A stretch of DNA of 64,000 nt from Synechocystis sp. PCC 7338 (GTDB taxonomy: Bacteria > Cyanobacteriota > Cyanobacteriia > Cyanobacteriales > Microcystaceae), in contig NZ_CP054306.1 in the NCBI RefSeq assembly GCF_018282115.1, positions 3,085,488 to 3,149,487 of the forward strand, given 5' to 3'. The notes below the pieces were generated by a model. The model was not told where the DNA came from. It was given only the letters and a program-made list of their open reading frames with translations, and did no database searches. Positions 19,502-27,848 of this stretch are shown in pieces. Within the stretch, counting starts at the first letter, position 1. Each line of letters begins with the position of its first letter. The position numbers and the translations under genes are program-made.

Positions 19502-20722
19502 ATGGGGAAACTAATTAACTCTGGCTGTTGCCGTTACTATCCCAACCCGATCGCCGTGGACAATATTTCTCCCCAGGTCAGTCATAAAACTAAATTTCCC
19601 TTTGGGCCGATGTTGGTGGCCTTGGGGCTGGCGATCGCCGTGGCGAGCTATTTTTATTGGGCTAAATTTGACGGCCAGATCACGGGATTTTTCCGCATTG
19701 GGTCGGTGTTGCCCCTGTCCCCGTTGTTGAACCCGGCGGAAACGTTAATTTATCAAGGGGAATTGGGTTACGACGGCCAGCAATTCTTGACCATCGCCCT
19801 GGATCCGGGCTTGCAAAATGACGGTTCCATTGCTGCCTTAGACCATCCCAGTTATCGTTATCGCCGCATTCTTTATCCCCTGCTGGGCTACCTACTAGGT
19901 TTGGGCAATCCAGTATTAATTCCCTGGGCTTTGATGTTGATTAACATTTTGGCGATCGCCGTTTGTACAGGATTAACGGCTATATATTTGCAACACGGGA
20001 AATATCTGGGAACACAAGCCTTGGCGCTGCTGGCAATTCCGGGGGTGTGGATGGTGTTATTTCTCTCCACAGCGGACTTACTGGCCAGTGTTTTTAGTTT
20101 GGGGGCAGTGGTCTGCCAAGCAATCTTTCCCCCCTATCAAAATAAAAAGTGGTGGTTGGTGCCCTTTCTCCTTGCTTGGGGATTATTAACGAGGGAAACG
20201 ACCCTAATTATCTGGCTGGCCATTGCTTTGACCCTGGTGAAAAAACGGCAATGGCGATCAATTGGGGCCTTATTTCTCAGCTTAGTGCCGATGATCCTCT
20301 GGTTGGGTTATATCCAGGGGCGACAGTTACCCGGCGGCAGTGGTACCGGCAACTTTGGCTGGCCGTTGGTGGGCATTGGTGAAAAATTTCATAGTTTAAT
20401 GCAAGGGGGACTCAACGGTAACAACGTCTACGAAGGCTATTTATGGTGTCTGCTTTGGTTAACTTTTGCTCTATTAGTATGGTTTACCCGGCCACCCAGA
20501 CAGTCCCCTAAGACCCTCACCTACGCCGGTGGTCTCTATGGGGGATTGTTACTGGTGGCCAGCTTTTACATTTTGAATTATTACCTCAACTACAGCCGGG
20601 TGTTTCTGGACGTGTTCCTACTCACCATCCTGGCGATGGCTCCCACATCAAGGTTGATCCGCTGGACTTATCTGGCGATCGCCGGTTTGGGAAGCATCAC
20701 TTTTTTACTGCTGAAATCCTAA
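19502..20722 (+). CDS. multi-pass membrane protein, GT-C glycosyltransferase-like
   Basis: A 406-residue integral membrane protein with about ten hydrophobic helices. Between the first two is a polar loop containing GYDGQQFLTIALDP and SYRYRRILYPLLGYLLGLG. This pattern recurs in uncharacterised GT-C-like (GT87/mannosyltransferase-like) membrane proteins. A Lys/Arg-rich loop precedes each of several helices. The first 20 residues look non-conserved, so translation may begin later. No neighbour suggests a substrate. Confidence 0.75.
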   Translation: MGKLINSGCCRYYPNPIAVDNISPQVSHKTKFPFGPMLVALGLAIAVASYFYWAKFDGQITGFFRIGSVLPLSPLLNPAETLIYQGELGYDGQQFLTIALDPGLQNDGSIAALDHPSYRYRRILYPLLGYLLGLGNPVLIPWALMLINILAIAVCTGLTAIYLQHGKYLGTQALALLAIPGVWMVLFLSTADLLASVFSLGAVVCQAIFPPYQNKKWWLVPFLLAWGLLTRETTLIIWLAIALTLVKKRQWRSIGALFLSLVPMILWLGYIQGRQLPGGSGTGNFGWPLVGIGEKFHSLMQGGLNGNNVYEGYLWCLLWLTFALLVWFTRPPRQSPKTLTYAGGLYGGLLLVASFYILNYYLNYSRVFLDVFLLTILAMAPTSRLIRWTYLAIAGLGSITFLLLKS

Positions 20723-20752
20723 CCAGGACATCAATCACAGCCCAGGCAACTG

Positions 20753-21217
20753 TTAGGGGGAAGGGGGTGGATTGTAGGCAACACCGATCGCAGTGGCAAT
20801 ATCCGCCAAAGTCTGTTCCTGGGCATGGCCCCAAAAAGCTTCCAATTTATAAAATTCCCGTTCCTCCGGCATGAAGGTATGGACGAGAACATCACCAAAA
20901 TCCTGTAACACCCAAATGCTTTCATTATTCCCCTCCGTGTGGGTGGGGAGTTGACCATGGATAAGTTCCACTTGCTTTTCAATATTGTCGGCGATCGCCC
21001 GGACTTGGGTGCGGGAAAATCCAGTGGAGATGACAAAATAATCCGCCAGATAGGACACATCCGTAACCTTGAGAATGACCAAATCCCCGGCTTTGCGTTC
21101 TTCGGCGGCTTGGGTAATGGTCCACACCAAATGTTCGGTGGCGGGGGCATCAGCGGGAACGGTGGGATTAACGGTCAAAGTGGGGGGAGATGCATCAAAG
21201 CGGGAAATTTCAGTCAT
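20753..21217 (-). CDS. rsfS: ribosome silencing factor RsfS
   Basis: RsfS (Iojap/YbeB/DUF143) binds L14 and blocks subunit joining in poor growth conditions. The core reads [43 protein letters not shown], then [14 protein letters not shown] and [11 protein letters not shown], all diagnostic. I chose the ATG at 21217 (MTEISRF). A TTG seven codons further upstream (21238) is also in frame. The gene lies 85 bases downstream of yqeK on the same strand, a pairing common in bacteria. Confidence 0.95.
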   Translation of the reverse strand: MTEISRFDASPPTLTVNPTVPADAPATEHLVWTITQAAEERKAGDLVILKVTDVSYLADYFVISTGFSRTQVRAIADNIEKQVELIHGQLPTHTEGNNESIWVLQDFGDVLVHTFMPEEREFYKLEAFWGHAQEQTLADIATAIGVAYNPPPSP

Positions 21218-21301
21218 GTAGAATTTTGTCAACTCCAAAAAACGATGGATAGGTTAGGAGGTATTTTTCTAGTGTAGCCAGAACCCCCGGCAATATTGTG
21301 C

Positions 21302-21886
21302 CTACTTTGTCATTTGTAACGACCAATTGCGGGTCAAAATCACCTGGGGATGGATAACTTTGTGATGTTTGATTAAATAGGTCAAGGTTTGCTCACAGGT
21401 AAGACGCACTGCTTGGTGGAGATTGTGTTGAGCCACTTGACGTAGTTTTTCTAGCTCCAAGCTATTGCCCCTAGTGGGCTCCAGGGCATCAGCCACAAAA
21501 ATCAGGCAGGCCAAAGGATCCATGGGCACCGCCCCCAAAGTATGACAACGAATTGCAGTCAAAACATCTGGGTCACCAACCCCAAATTCCTCTGCGGCGA
21601 CAATTGCACTGACATCAGCATGGATGAGATGGGGACTGGCCTGCAAAATTGGATCGAGAGGTAAATTATGCTCCTCGGCGATCGCCAATAGTTTGGCCGG
21701 CGGGAAAAACTTAGCTAAATCGTGCAGTAGTCCTGCTTGTCCAGCCTTGATCCGGTCTACCCCATGGAGGGGAGCCCATTGCACTGCAGTCTGTTCAACC
21801 CCCAAAATATGGTCTAACCGTTGGGGGGAAACATTGCGCTTTAGCCATTGAATTACCCCACCCCGGTCTAACTCAGCCATGGCCAA
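21302..21886 (-). CDS. yqeK: YqeK family HD-domain phosphohydrolase
   Basis: A 194-residue HD-domain protein with the metal-ligand order RLDHILGVEQTAVQWA, GLLHDLAKFFPP, SPHLIHADVSA and ADALEPTRGNS, as in YqeK. Characterised members hydrolyse Ap4A symmetrically to two ADP. The gene precedes rsfS by 85 bases, as in many genomes, suggesting a shared link to translation stress. Two adjacent ATGs at 21886 and 21880 are both possible starts. Confidence 0.92.
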   Translation of the reverse strand: MAMAELDRGGVIQWLKRNVSPQRLDHILGVEQTAVQWAPLHGVDRIKAGQAGLLHDLAKFFPPAKLLAIAEEHNLPLDPILQASPHLIHADVSAIVAAEEFGVGDPDVLTAIRCHTLGAVPMDPLACLIFVADALEPTRGNSLELEKLRQVAQHNLHQAVRLTCEQTLTYLIKHHKVIHPQVILTRNWSLQMTK

Positions 21887-22199
21887 AAAATAAATGTTCT
21901 CCGAAATAAAAAGTAATGGTTTAGGACGAAAACTTCGTCTTAGGGCTCGTTTGTAAAGTCTTATTTTGCCCCCTAAATCTCTTCACTAAAGCTCTGGCAA
22001 TACTAGGGGACTTTGACTGTGTTTCCCCCCAAGCTTGGGGGGCAGGAGGGCTTTTCAAACACGTTCTTAGGGAAAACAAGTCGCTCCCCAATTAGAGTTG
22101 ATTCGCCAAATTTACAGACAACAAACGGCGGGCCGAAACCCACCGATCGCCGTTATTTTATGGAGAGTTTCAGCCACCATTAGGGGCGCTAAAAATAGG
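21887..22199. other. 313-base intergenic region between yqeK and a small-protein gene
   Basis: No gene seen. It contains an 18-base word (cccctaaatctcttcact, 21970-21987) repeated exactly at 9215-9232, and a G/C-run palindrome-like stretch (CCCCCCAAGCTTGGGGGG, about 22025-22042) that could form a hairpin. Confidence 0.5.
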
Positions 22200-22367
22200 T
22201 TAAACGTCGCTGGCGGCACCGTTATTGCTGGAGCCATTGGAGTCACTTTGTTGCCTTTGACCACCGGAATAGCGGCGGTTTTGGGTGCGACTGGCGGAGC
22301 GAAACTGACGGGCATAAGCACGATTACGTTCAGCTTTTTCCTTCTTTAAATTACGACGTTTTGCCAT
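22200..22367 (-). CDS. small basic 55-residue conserved-looking protein
   Basis: Minus-strand frame from the ATG at 22367 to a TAA at 22200. The protein is strongly basic at the N-terminus (MAKRRNLKKEKAERNRAYAR) and runs into a Gly/Ser/Asn/Gln-rich tail (GGQRQQSDSNGSSNNG). A good ribosome-binding site (GAGGAAC) lies about 8 bases before the start. The composition resembles small RNA- or ribosome-associated proteins of cyanobacteria. I recognise the type but not a named family, and the function is unknown. Confidence 0.75.
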   Translation of the reverse strand: MAKRRNLKKEKAERNRAYARQFRSASRTQNRRYSGGQRQQSDSNGSSNNGAASDV

Positions 22368-22511
22368 TGTTTGTTCCTCATGAAATATAGTTTACAGACC
22401 ACTTCTGAGTCCGATTGCGGTCGTCGTGCTACGGGAAGTTTGCACAGAAAATGTTCGGCCGTGAAGGCGCATCCCAAACCCGATCTTAACACGGCCCCCG
22501 GTGCCCCGATG

Positions 22512-23531
22512 CTAAGCACTAGTGGGGGGCGCTAAAAACCCCAGGGCATCCCGCACCCTAGTCAAGGTTTGGTGGGCTGTGTGACTAGCTTTAGTGTTAC
22601 CAGCTTGGATGATGCGGTCTAATTCCCCCCGATCAGCCAAAATTTCCGCATATTTTGCTTGGATTGGTTCCAGGGCGGCGATCGCCGTTTCGGTCAGTAG
22701 GGGCTTGAATTGACCCCAACCCATCTCGGCACATTCCTTAGCCACCGCTGCCTTGGTTTGATTACTCAACAGAGTGTACAAAGTCAGCAAGTTGTGACAT
22801 TCGGGGCGTTCCGGATCGTCAAACCATAAACCCCGCTGGGGATCGGTCTTACATTTTTTAATTTTCTTTTGAATTACCTCCGGCGGATCCAACAGATTAA
22901 TGCGACTCAGTTCCGACTCATCGGATTTAGACATTTTTTTGGTGCCATCGGCCAAGCTCATCACTCTAGCACCTTCTTTACGAATCAGGGGTTCCGGTAA
23001 TTTCAACACCGGTGCATCTTCCCGGCCAAATTTGTCGTTAATGCGAATGACAATATCCCGAGTCAGTTCCAAATGTTGCTTTTGGTCTTCCCCCACTGGC
23101 ACCTTATCGGCGTCATAAAGCAAAATATCCGCAGCCATAAGCACGGGATAGTCCAGTAGACCCACGCTAACGTTTTCCCCCTGTTTAACCGCCTTTTCTT
23201 TAAATTGAATCATGCGTTCTAGCCAATTGAGGGGAGTGATGCAGTTGAGCAACCAGGCTAATTCACTGTGGGCCGCCACATGGGACTGGACAAAAATGGT
23301 GGAATGCTGCAAATCAATGCCACAGGCGAGGTATAGGGCCGCAATGATGAGGGTATCCTGGGCTAAGGTTTGGTGGTTATGGGGCACCGTGATGGCATGG
23401 AGGTCCACCACACAAAAAAAGTTATCGTAATGTTGCTGTTGCTCGACCCAGCTACGGATAGCTCCTAGATAGTTACCCAGGTGCAGATTTCCTGTGGGCT
23501 GAACTCCAGAAAGGATACGTGGCTTGTCCAT
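22512..23531 (-). CDS. trpS: tryptophanyl-tRNA synthetase
   Basis: Class I aminoacyl-tRNA synthetase charging tRNA-Trp. The HIGH-like motif is in GVQPTGNLHLGNYLGAIR (7-24 from my chosen start) and the KMSKS motif is intact in DGTKKMSKSDESEL. The ATG at 23531 (MDKPRIL) is preferred because family proteins begin just before this Rossmann strand. The frame is open for 22 more codons upstream, but that stretch is Ser/Thr-rich and unlike a synthetase. Total length is 339 residues. Confidence 0.96.
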   Translation of the reverse strand: MDKPRILSGVQPTGNLHLGNYLGAIRSWVEQQQHYDNFFCVVDLHAITVPHNHQTLAQDTLIIAALYLACGIDLQHSTIFVQSHVAAHSELAWLLNCITPLNWLERMIQFKEKAVKQGENVSVGLLDYPVLMAADILLYDADKVPVGEDQKQHLELTRDIVIRINDKFGREDAPVLKLPEPLIRKEGARVMSLADGTKKMSKSDESELSRINLLDPPEVIQKKIKKCKTDPQRGLWFDDPERPECHNLLTLYTLLSNQTKAAVAKECAEMGWGQFKPLLTETAIAALEPIQAKYAEILADRGELDRIIQAGNTKASHTAHQTLTRVRDALGFLAPPTSA

Positions 23532-23808
23532 GGTGGTGGTTGACCTATGAGCGAAAGTAAACTTAATTAAACTTGGGGATTGGTTTAGTTGACCCAATGC
23601 TTTCCCCTAGGAAACTGTTGTGATTATTTTCACAATTCTTAATACTATCCCCGGCGGTGGCCCCCCAGGCCCCCATGGGATAAGTTGGGGTTGGCAAAGT
23701 GAGGAAAACCGCATATTCCCGTTGTGGTTTCTTCTACCCAAAGCCAACCAAATTCGCTAACATGAATGAGCCTTACTCTCTGTAGATAATCGTAGGCGGT
23801 TAAACTTT

Positions 23809-24033
23809 ATGAGCAATATTCAAGAAAAAATCGAACAGGAGCTAGCCAACGCTAGACAAGTTTGCGGTGCCGATGAAGCTTCTCCGGCGGAGTGTGCTGC
23901 AGCCTGGGATGCGGTGGAAGAGCTAGAAGCGGAAGCCTCCCACCAACGTCAACAACATCCGGCCCAAACCCCTCTAGAAAAATTCTGTGACGAAAACCCC
24001 GACGCTGCCGAGTGCCGTATTTATGACGACTAG
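23809..24033 (+). CDS. cp12: CP12, redox switch of the Calvin-Benson cycle
   Basis: CP12 is a 74-residue disordered protein that, when oxidised, ties glyceraldehyde-3-phosphate dehydrogenase (Gap2) and phosphoribulokinase into an inactive complex in the dark. Both redox Cys pairs are present: Cys20 and Cys30 flanking GADEASPAE, then Cys61 and Cys70 in FCDENPDAAECRIYDD. The family core AAWDAVEELEAEA lies between them. The acidic C-terminal tail is the GAPDH-binding part. The gene has its own terminator 70 bases downstream. Confidence 0.97.
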   Translation: MSNIQEKIEQELANARQVCGADEASPAECAAAWDAVEELEAEASHQRQQHPAQTPLEKFCDENPDAAECRIYDD

Positions 24034-24103
24034 GGGAAAGTAGCCCCAACCCACTAGCCATAACTGGCGATCGCCAGGATTCCCGAAACGATGTTTTTGG
24101 TTG

Positions 24104-24141
24104 AAGCAGTGACAATTTCCTGGGGGTTGTTACTGCTTTTT
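24104..24141 (+). terminator. rho-independent terminator after CP12
   Basis: A 12-bp stem (AAGCAGTGACAA at 24104-24115 with TTGTTACTGCTT at 24127-24138, one G-T pair), an 11-base loop and a following T run (24137-24141). It lies 70 bases after the CP12 stop codon and 54 bases before the end of the convergent DUF3143 gene, so it could serve both strands. Confidence 0.75.
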
Positions 24142-24194
24142 GATGTTTGTGCTGAAGGGATGGGGGAAAACCATATCTCCCTGCGGTAAAATAC

Positions 24195-24464
24195 CTAAGG
24201 CCCTTCCAGTACCGCGGCCTCTACATCTTGGCGACTGAGGGAGTATTTAAAGCTTCGTACCACTTTGCGCTGGGGTTGCTGGGGGAAGTAGCAGATGACT
24301 ATTTCCTCCGTGTCCAAACTCAGTTCCGCATCCCAATCCCCCTGCTTAAGCATCCAACAATGGCGATCGCCCCGATCTTGCTGACAACCCAGGGCCATGA
24401 GCCAGCGTTCTAGTTGCGGTAGGGGATGGTTGTAAAGGGGGGTTTCCGGTGCGGGGAGACTCAT
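24195..24464 (-). CDS. DUF3143 family small protein
   Basis: An 89-residue soluble protein from the ATG at 24464 (MSLPAPETPLYNHPLPQLERWL). The body (LGCQQDRGDRHCWMLKQGDWDAELSLDTEEIVICYFP and the closing FKYSLSRQDVEAAVLEGP) matches what I know of DUF3143, a small conserved cyanobacterial family of unknown role. An in-frame TTG four codons upstream (24476) is less likely. It is convergent with CP12. Confidence 0.85.
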   Translation of the reverse strand: MSLPAPETPLYNHPLPQLERWLMALGCQQDRGDRHCWMLKQGDWDAELSLDTEEIVICYFPQQPQRKVVRSFKYSLSRQDVEAAVLEGP

Positions 24465-24660
24465 GGGCAATGGCAAAATGGAAAATAATTTGGTGGACGT
24501 TGGCTTAATTCGCCTAATCTAATCTAGACCATCTGACTTTGATCTTGGATCTTGTTTGAACCTCCAATGGGAGGCGGCTCCAACGCTAAAATTGCCCCCC
24601 ATGCTAGGAAAGTGCTTAGCTAAGATGGCGTATAGTATATTGCGTTACTCTCTGGAATCT

Positions 24661-25479
24661 ATGAACATCCCTGCCTTTACCGCCCTGACGTTGAAGTTGT
24701 TTGGCGTTATTTTTGTCCTCATTGCCCTACTGGATTTTATTAGCCTCATTTTCCCTCTGCAAATGGCTGATCCCCAGTGGCAGTTGACGACGATAACGGG
24801 CATTGTCGACCGGGGCATAGTGCCCATGTTGGGTGTGGGGTTGATTTCCCTTGGTTACTTGGTGGATACCATGGCGCAAACCGCTGGTGTGGCCCCCAAA
24901 GGTGGTTTTGATTTGCGGATGCCTGTTTATATTTTGGCGATCGCCCTGGGATTGGTCTTTTTATTGTTGATCCCCATACATTTGACCAATGTGAACCAAA
25001 TTAAGACAGCGGAGTTGGCCCAACTAGAAACCCAGATTGGCCAGGGTCAACAGCAGGTTGAAGGGGCCCTCAGACAATTTGATGCCCTTTCCCAAAATCC
25101 AGAGGCATTGGAACAACAAATCAAAGAAGGGGAACAACTGTTAGCCGCCGGTCAGGTGAATGGCAACCCCCTCAACCAAGAGCAGTTAGCTAATATTGAG
25201 CGCCAGGTCAACGAACTCAAAGGTCTCCAGGAAATGTCCAAAGACCCGGCCGCCCTGAAGGCAAAAATGGAAGAAATCAAAACTAATTTAGAAACCCAGG
25301 TGGCGGAGCAACGACAAAAAGTGGAAAGCCAAGCCTCTAACCAAGCTCTCAAACAAGGTTTACGGGTGGGACTGAGCAGTTTAATGCTCTCCATCGGTTT
25401 TGCCGCCTTTGGCGCTTTGGGTCTGAGGAATTTACTTTCCGCTCCCCCGAATCCCCCCAGTGCCGATCCCCTTGCCTAG
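24661..25479 (+). CDS. HpsJ-like membrane protein with a coiled-coil loop
   Basis: A protein of about 272 residues. Three hydrophobic segments lie in the first half (FGVIFVLIALLDFISLIF; MLGVGLISLGYLVDT; ILAIALGLVFLLLI). A long Gln/Glu-rich coiled-coil segment of about 110 residues follows (NQIKTAELAQLETQIGQGQQQ onward), then one C-terminal membrane segment (LMLSIGFAAFGALGL). The layout resembles HpsJ-type proteins tied to polysaccharide secretion and motility. The ATG at 24661 is preferred over an upstream ATG-less extension reaching 24556, because the membrane segment begins there. Confidence 0.72.
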   Translation: MNIPAFTALTLKLFGVIFVLIALLDFISLIFPLQMADPQWQLTTITGIVDRGIVPMLGVGLISLGYLVDTMAQTAGVAPKGGFDLRMPVYILAIALGLVFLLLIPIHLTNVNQIKTAELAQLETQIGQGQQQVEGALRQFDALSQNPEALEQQIKEGEQLLAAGQVNGNPLNQEQLANIERQVNELKGLQEMSKDPAALKAKMEEIKTNLETQVAEQRQKVESQASNQALKQGLRVGLSSLMLSIGFAAFGALGLRNLLSAPPNPPSADPLA

Positions 25480-25489
25480 ATTAGGGCCG

Positions 25490-26431
25490 TTAGGGCATAG
25501 CCCCATCCAGATTAAGTAACTTTTCTGCCTGACGACAATCCCGACCGATCTGATTTTTTAATTGGTCCAGGCCGGAGAATTTTGTTTGGGCTCGGAGATA
25601 GTGCGTCAAACCCACCTCCAAGCCTTGGCCATATAAATCCCCCGACCATTGCAGTAGATGCACTTCCGCTGAAGCTTCCTGGCCGTTGACCGTGGGGCGA
25701 TCGCCAAGGTTAATCACCGCTGGTATGGGCACTTCCAAGGCATCTAGACGAACCCAACCCGCATAAACTCCATACTTGGGCCAGAGCTTATCCTCCGGCA
25801 AACAAAGATTAGCGGTGGGAAAGCCCAATTTACGACCCAATTGTTGTCCCTGCACCACCGTCCCCCGCAGGGCATAGGGCCTTCCCAACAAATGATTAGC
25901 CATGGCCAACTTGCCTTCTTTTAGGGCCCGGCGAATGCGAGAACTACTAACTCTTTCCGTATCTGTTTGCTCCAACTGGGCGATCGCCACTGTGATGCCA
26001 AATTCTTGACCGAGGTTTTGTAAATCCTGGACATTGCCCTGCCGTTGGTGGCCAAAGCAAAAATCCTGGCCGACGCTGATAAATTGGGCTTGCAACTGCT
26101 CCACTAAGATAGATTGGACGAATTGTCTGGGGCTAAGGTTGGCTAGGTTTTCCGTAAAGGGTAACAACACCAATTGTTCAATGCCGATCGCCGTCAATTG
26201 TTCCAATTTCTCTGGCAAAGGAGTCAATAAAGGTTGGGTGCGCCCACTGAAAAAACTGCGGGGATGGGGATTAAAACTAACCACCGCTGAATGTAAGGCA
26301 TATTCCAGTCCTTGGGCAAAATCCATCACTTGGCGCAACACCGCCCCATGCCCCCGATGGACCCCATCAAAGTTTCCCAAGGCGATCGCCGTGGGGGTTT
26401 GTAAAACATTGGTGGTGGAAAGAATACGCAA
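25490..26431 (-). CDS. ribF: bifunctional riboflavin kinase / FAD synthetase
   Basis: RibF phosphorylates riboflavin to FMN and adenylates it to FAD. In the 313-residue protein the N-terminal nucleotidyltransferase domain has the HIGH-like motif [14 protein letters not shown] (18-31) and later [12 protein letters not shown]. The C-terminal kinase domain starts at [27 protein letters not shown]. It converges with the plus-strand HpsJ-like gene, 10 bases apart. Confidence 0.96.
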   Translation of the reverse strand: MRILSTTNVLQTPTAIALGNFDGVHRGHGAVLRQVMDFAQGLEYALHSAVVSFNPHPRSFFSGRTQPLLTPLPEKLEQLTAIGIEQLVLLPFTENLANLSPRQFVQSILVEQLQAQFISVGQDFCFGHQRQGNVQDLQNLGQEFGITVAIAQLEQTDTERVSSSRIRRALKEGKLAMANHLLGRPYALRGTVVQGQQLGRKLGFPTANLCLPEDKLWPKYGVYAGWVRLDALEVPIPAVINLGDRPTVNGQEASAEVHLLQWSGDLYGQGLEVGLTHYLRAQTKFSGLDQLKNQIGRDCRQAEKLLNLDGAMP

Positions 26432-26587
26432 AGTAATTGGCAGTTAATTAATGGCAACTAATCGTTCAGGGCAAAAAAAGTCATTATTCCCAGAATGAGG
26501 AAGTTTTGTTGAGAGATTTTAGGGATTTTGCGAATACTGAGCAATCATTCAAAAAATTTGGTCTAAACTCCGCCGCTCCCGAAAACT

Positions 26588-27310
26588 TTACTTGTGATAC
26601 GCTGCCCCCAAATAAAGTTCTCCCACCAAAGGATCATGGAGTAGACTTTGCCCCGACCCTTCCAACTTATCCTGCCCATTTTCCAGCACATAACCCCGAT
26701 CAGCCATCATCAAGGCTTGTTTCGCATTTTGCTCTACTAAAATAATCGCCTTACCAGTGGAATTAATCGCCTTAATTTGGGCAAACACGTCCTTGACCAA
26801 AATGGGCGATAGGGCCGCCGACGGTTCATCCAGAAGCAACAAATCCGGGTCTAACATTAAAGCTCGACCCATGGCCAACATTTGTCGTTCCCCCCCCGAT
26901 AAAGTTCCAGCCCTCTGGTTACGGCGTTGGGCCAATTTGGGAAACATGGTGTAAATGCGGTCCTTGAGGGTTTGGGTGGGGCCCTGGTGTAAAAAAGCCC
27001 CCATATCCAAGTTTTCCGCCACCGTCAGAGTGCCAAACACGTTACAAACCTGGGGCACATAGCACATACCCCGGCGCACAATTTGGTCAGAACCAAGGCC
27101 AGCAATGTTTTTACCCTTAAAAATAATCTCCCCCTGGCTGGGGGTCAGTAAACCAAAAATGGTTTTGGCTAGGGTGGATTTTCCCGCTCCATTGGGGCCA
27201 ATAACTGTGACCAACTCCCCCGGCGCAATGGAAAAATTAATGCCCTGCAAAATGGGCACATCAGCCACATAGCCAGCAAATACATCCTTAACAACGAGGA
27301 GGTCAGACAT
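26588..27310 (-). CDS. natE: branched-chain/neutral amino-acid ABC transporter ATPase (LivF type)
   Basis: A LivF/UrtE-like ATPase of about 240 residues. Walker A is GPNGAGKST, the signature is LSGGERQMLA, Walker B is DLLLLDEPS, and the H-loop region has become LVEQN, as in LivF. In Synechocystis the neutral amino-acid N-I system is scattered over the genome, with NatE as a lone ATPase gene next to ribF. That isolation and order match, so I use natE with moderate confidence. The ATG at 27310 (MSDLLVV) was chosen over an upstream in-frame start at 27337. Confidence 0.85.
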   Translation of the reverse strand: MSDLLVVKDVFAGYVADVPILQGINFSIAPGELVTVIGPNGAGKSTLAKTIFGLLTPSQGEIIFKGKNIAGLGSDQIVRRGMCYVPQVCNVFGTLTVAENLDMGAFLHQGPTQTLKDRIYTMFPKLAQRRNQRAGTLSGGERQMLAMGRALMLDPDLLLLDEPSAALSPILVKDVFAQIKAINSTGKAIILVEQNAKQALMMADRGYVLENGQDKLEGSGQSLLHDPLVGELYLGAAYHK

Positions 27311-27416
27311 AGGTAAAGGGTAGAAAAGTTTGATCAACCCAGGCCGGTGAACTCAGTGAATATCAGTCAACTAGTCTTATTTAAGCTAGCCCAGGGCAGT
27401 TGGATTTCTCCCAACC

Positions 27417-27644
27417 CTAGGCAGAATTTTTTTGCAAATCGGGCCGTTCCTCCGGCAGAATAGCCCCCTCCACTGGACAGACCTGGAGACAAATGCCGCA
27501 ATCAATGCAGGTGGCAAAGTCAATCCAGTACCAATCAGTGCCAATGGTATTTTTCCCGTCTCCGGGGTGAATGCAGGCTACGGGGCAGGCTTCTACACAA
27601 TCGGCCACGCCTTCGCAGGTTTCCGTAACAATGGTGTGGGGCAT
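27417..27644 (-). CDS. 2[4Fe-4S] bacterial-type ferredoxin
   Basis: A 75-residue ferredoxin with two cluster motifs. The first, CVEACPVACIHPG, is a CX3CX3C variant with an earlier Cys (ETCEGVADC). The second is the regular CIDCGICLQVCP. The insertion between the motifs (DGKNTIGTDWYWID) is typical of the cyanobacterial low-potential type. It may donate electrons to small redox enzymes. No partner is next to it: natE lies 106 bases downstream and glmM is divergent. Confidence 0.9.
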   Translation of the reverse strand: MPHTIVTETCEGVADCVEACPVACIHPGDGKNTIGTDWYWIDFATCIDCGICLQVCPVEGAILPEERPDLQKNSA

Positions 27645-27751
27645 ATTTCGCCGGAATCAGAATTTCAAAATTTAACGGATTTTCACAAATCGTCACAGTT
27701 CTAAGGGTAGCGGACGTTCAACCTCTGAGGCAATCCACTAGAGCGCGATTT

Positions 27752-27825
27752 ACCTGAAATTTCCCGAAGCAGTTATCCTGAGAGGAAGACCTGAAATTTC
27801 CCGAAGCAGTTATCCTGAGAGGAAG
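27752..27825 (+). repeat. 37-base perfect tandem duplication upstream of glmM
   Basis: Two identical 37-base units (27752-27788 and 27789-27825), each beginning acctgaaatttcccgaagca, sit back to back and end 23 bases before the glmM start codon. They lie where the glmM promoter or leader should be. Each unit ends in GAGAGGAAG, which resembles a ribosome-binding site. Confidence 0.95.
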
Positions 27826-27848
27826 AATTGTGTGAGGAAAATTTTCAG

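Noticed and set aside
22098-22349. An 83-codon plus-strand frame
   Set aside because: It is antisense to the 55-residue basic protein, which has a better start, ribosome-binding site and composition.
26506-26745. A 79-codon plus-strand frame near natE
   Set aside because: It is largely antisense to the 3' end of natE and lacks family features.
27752-27825. A possible start of a CRISPR array
   Set aside because: The two 37-base units are directly adjacent with no spacer and there are only two; it is a tandem duplication.
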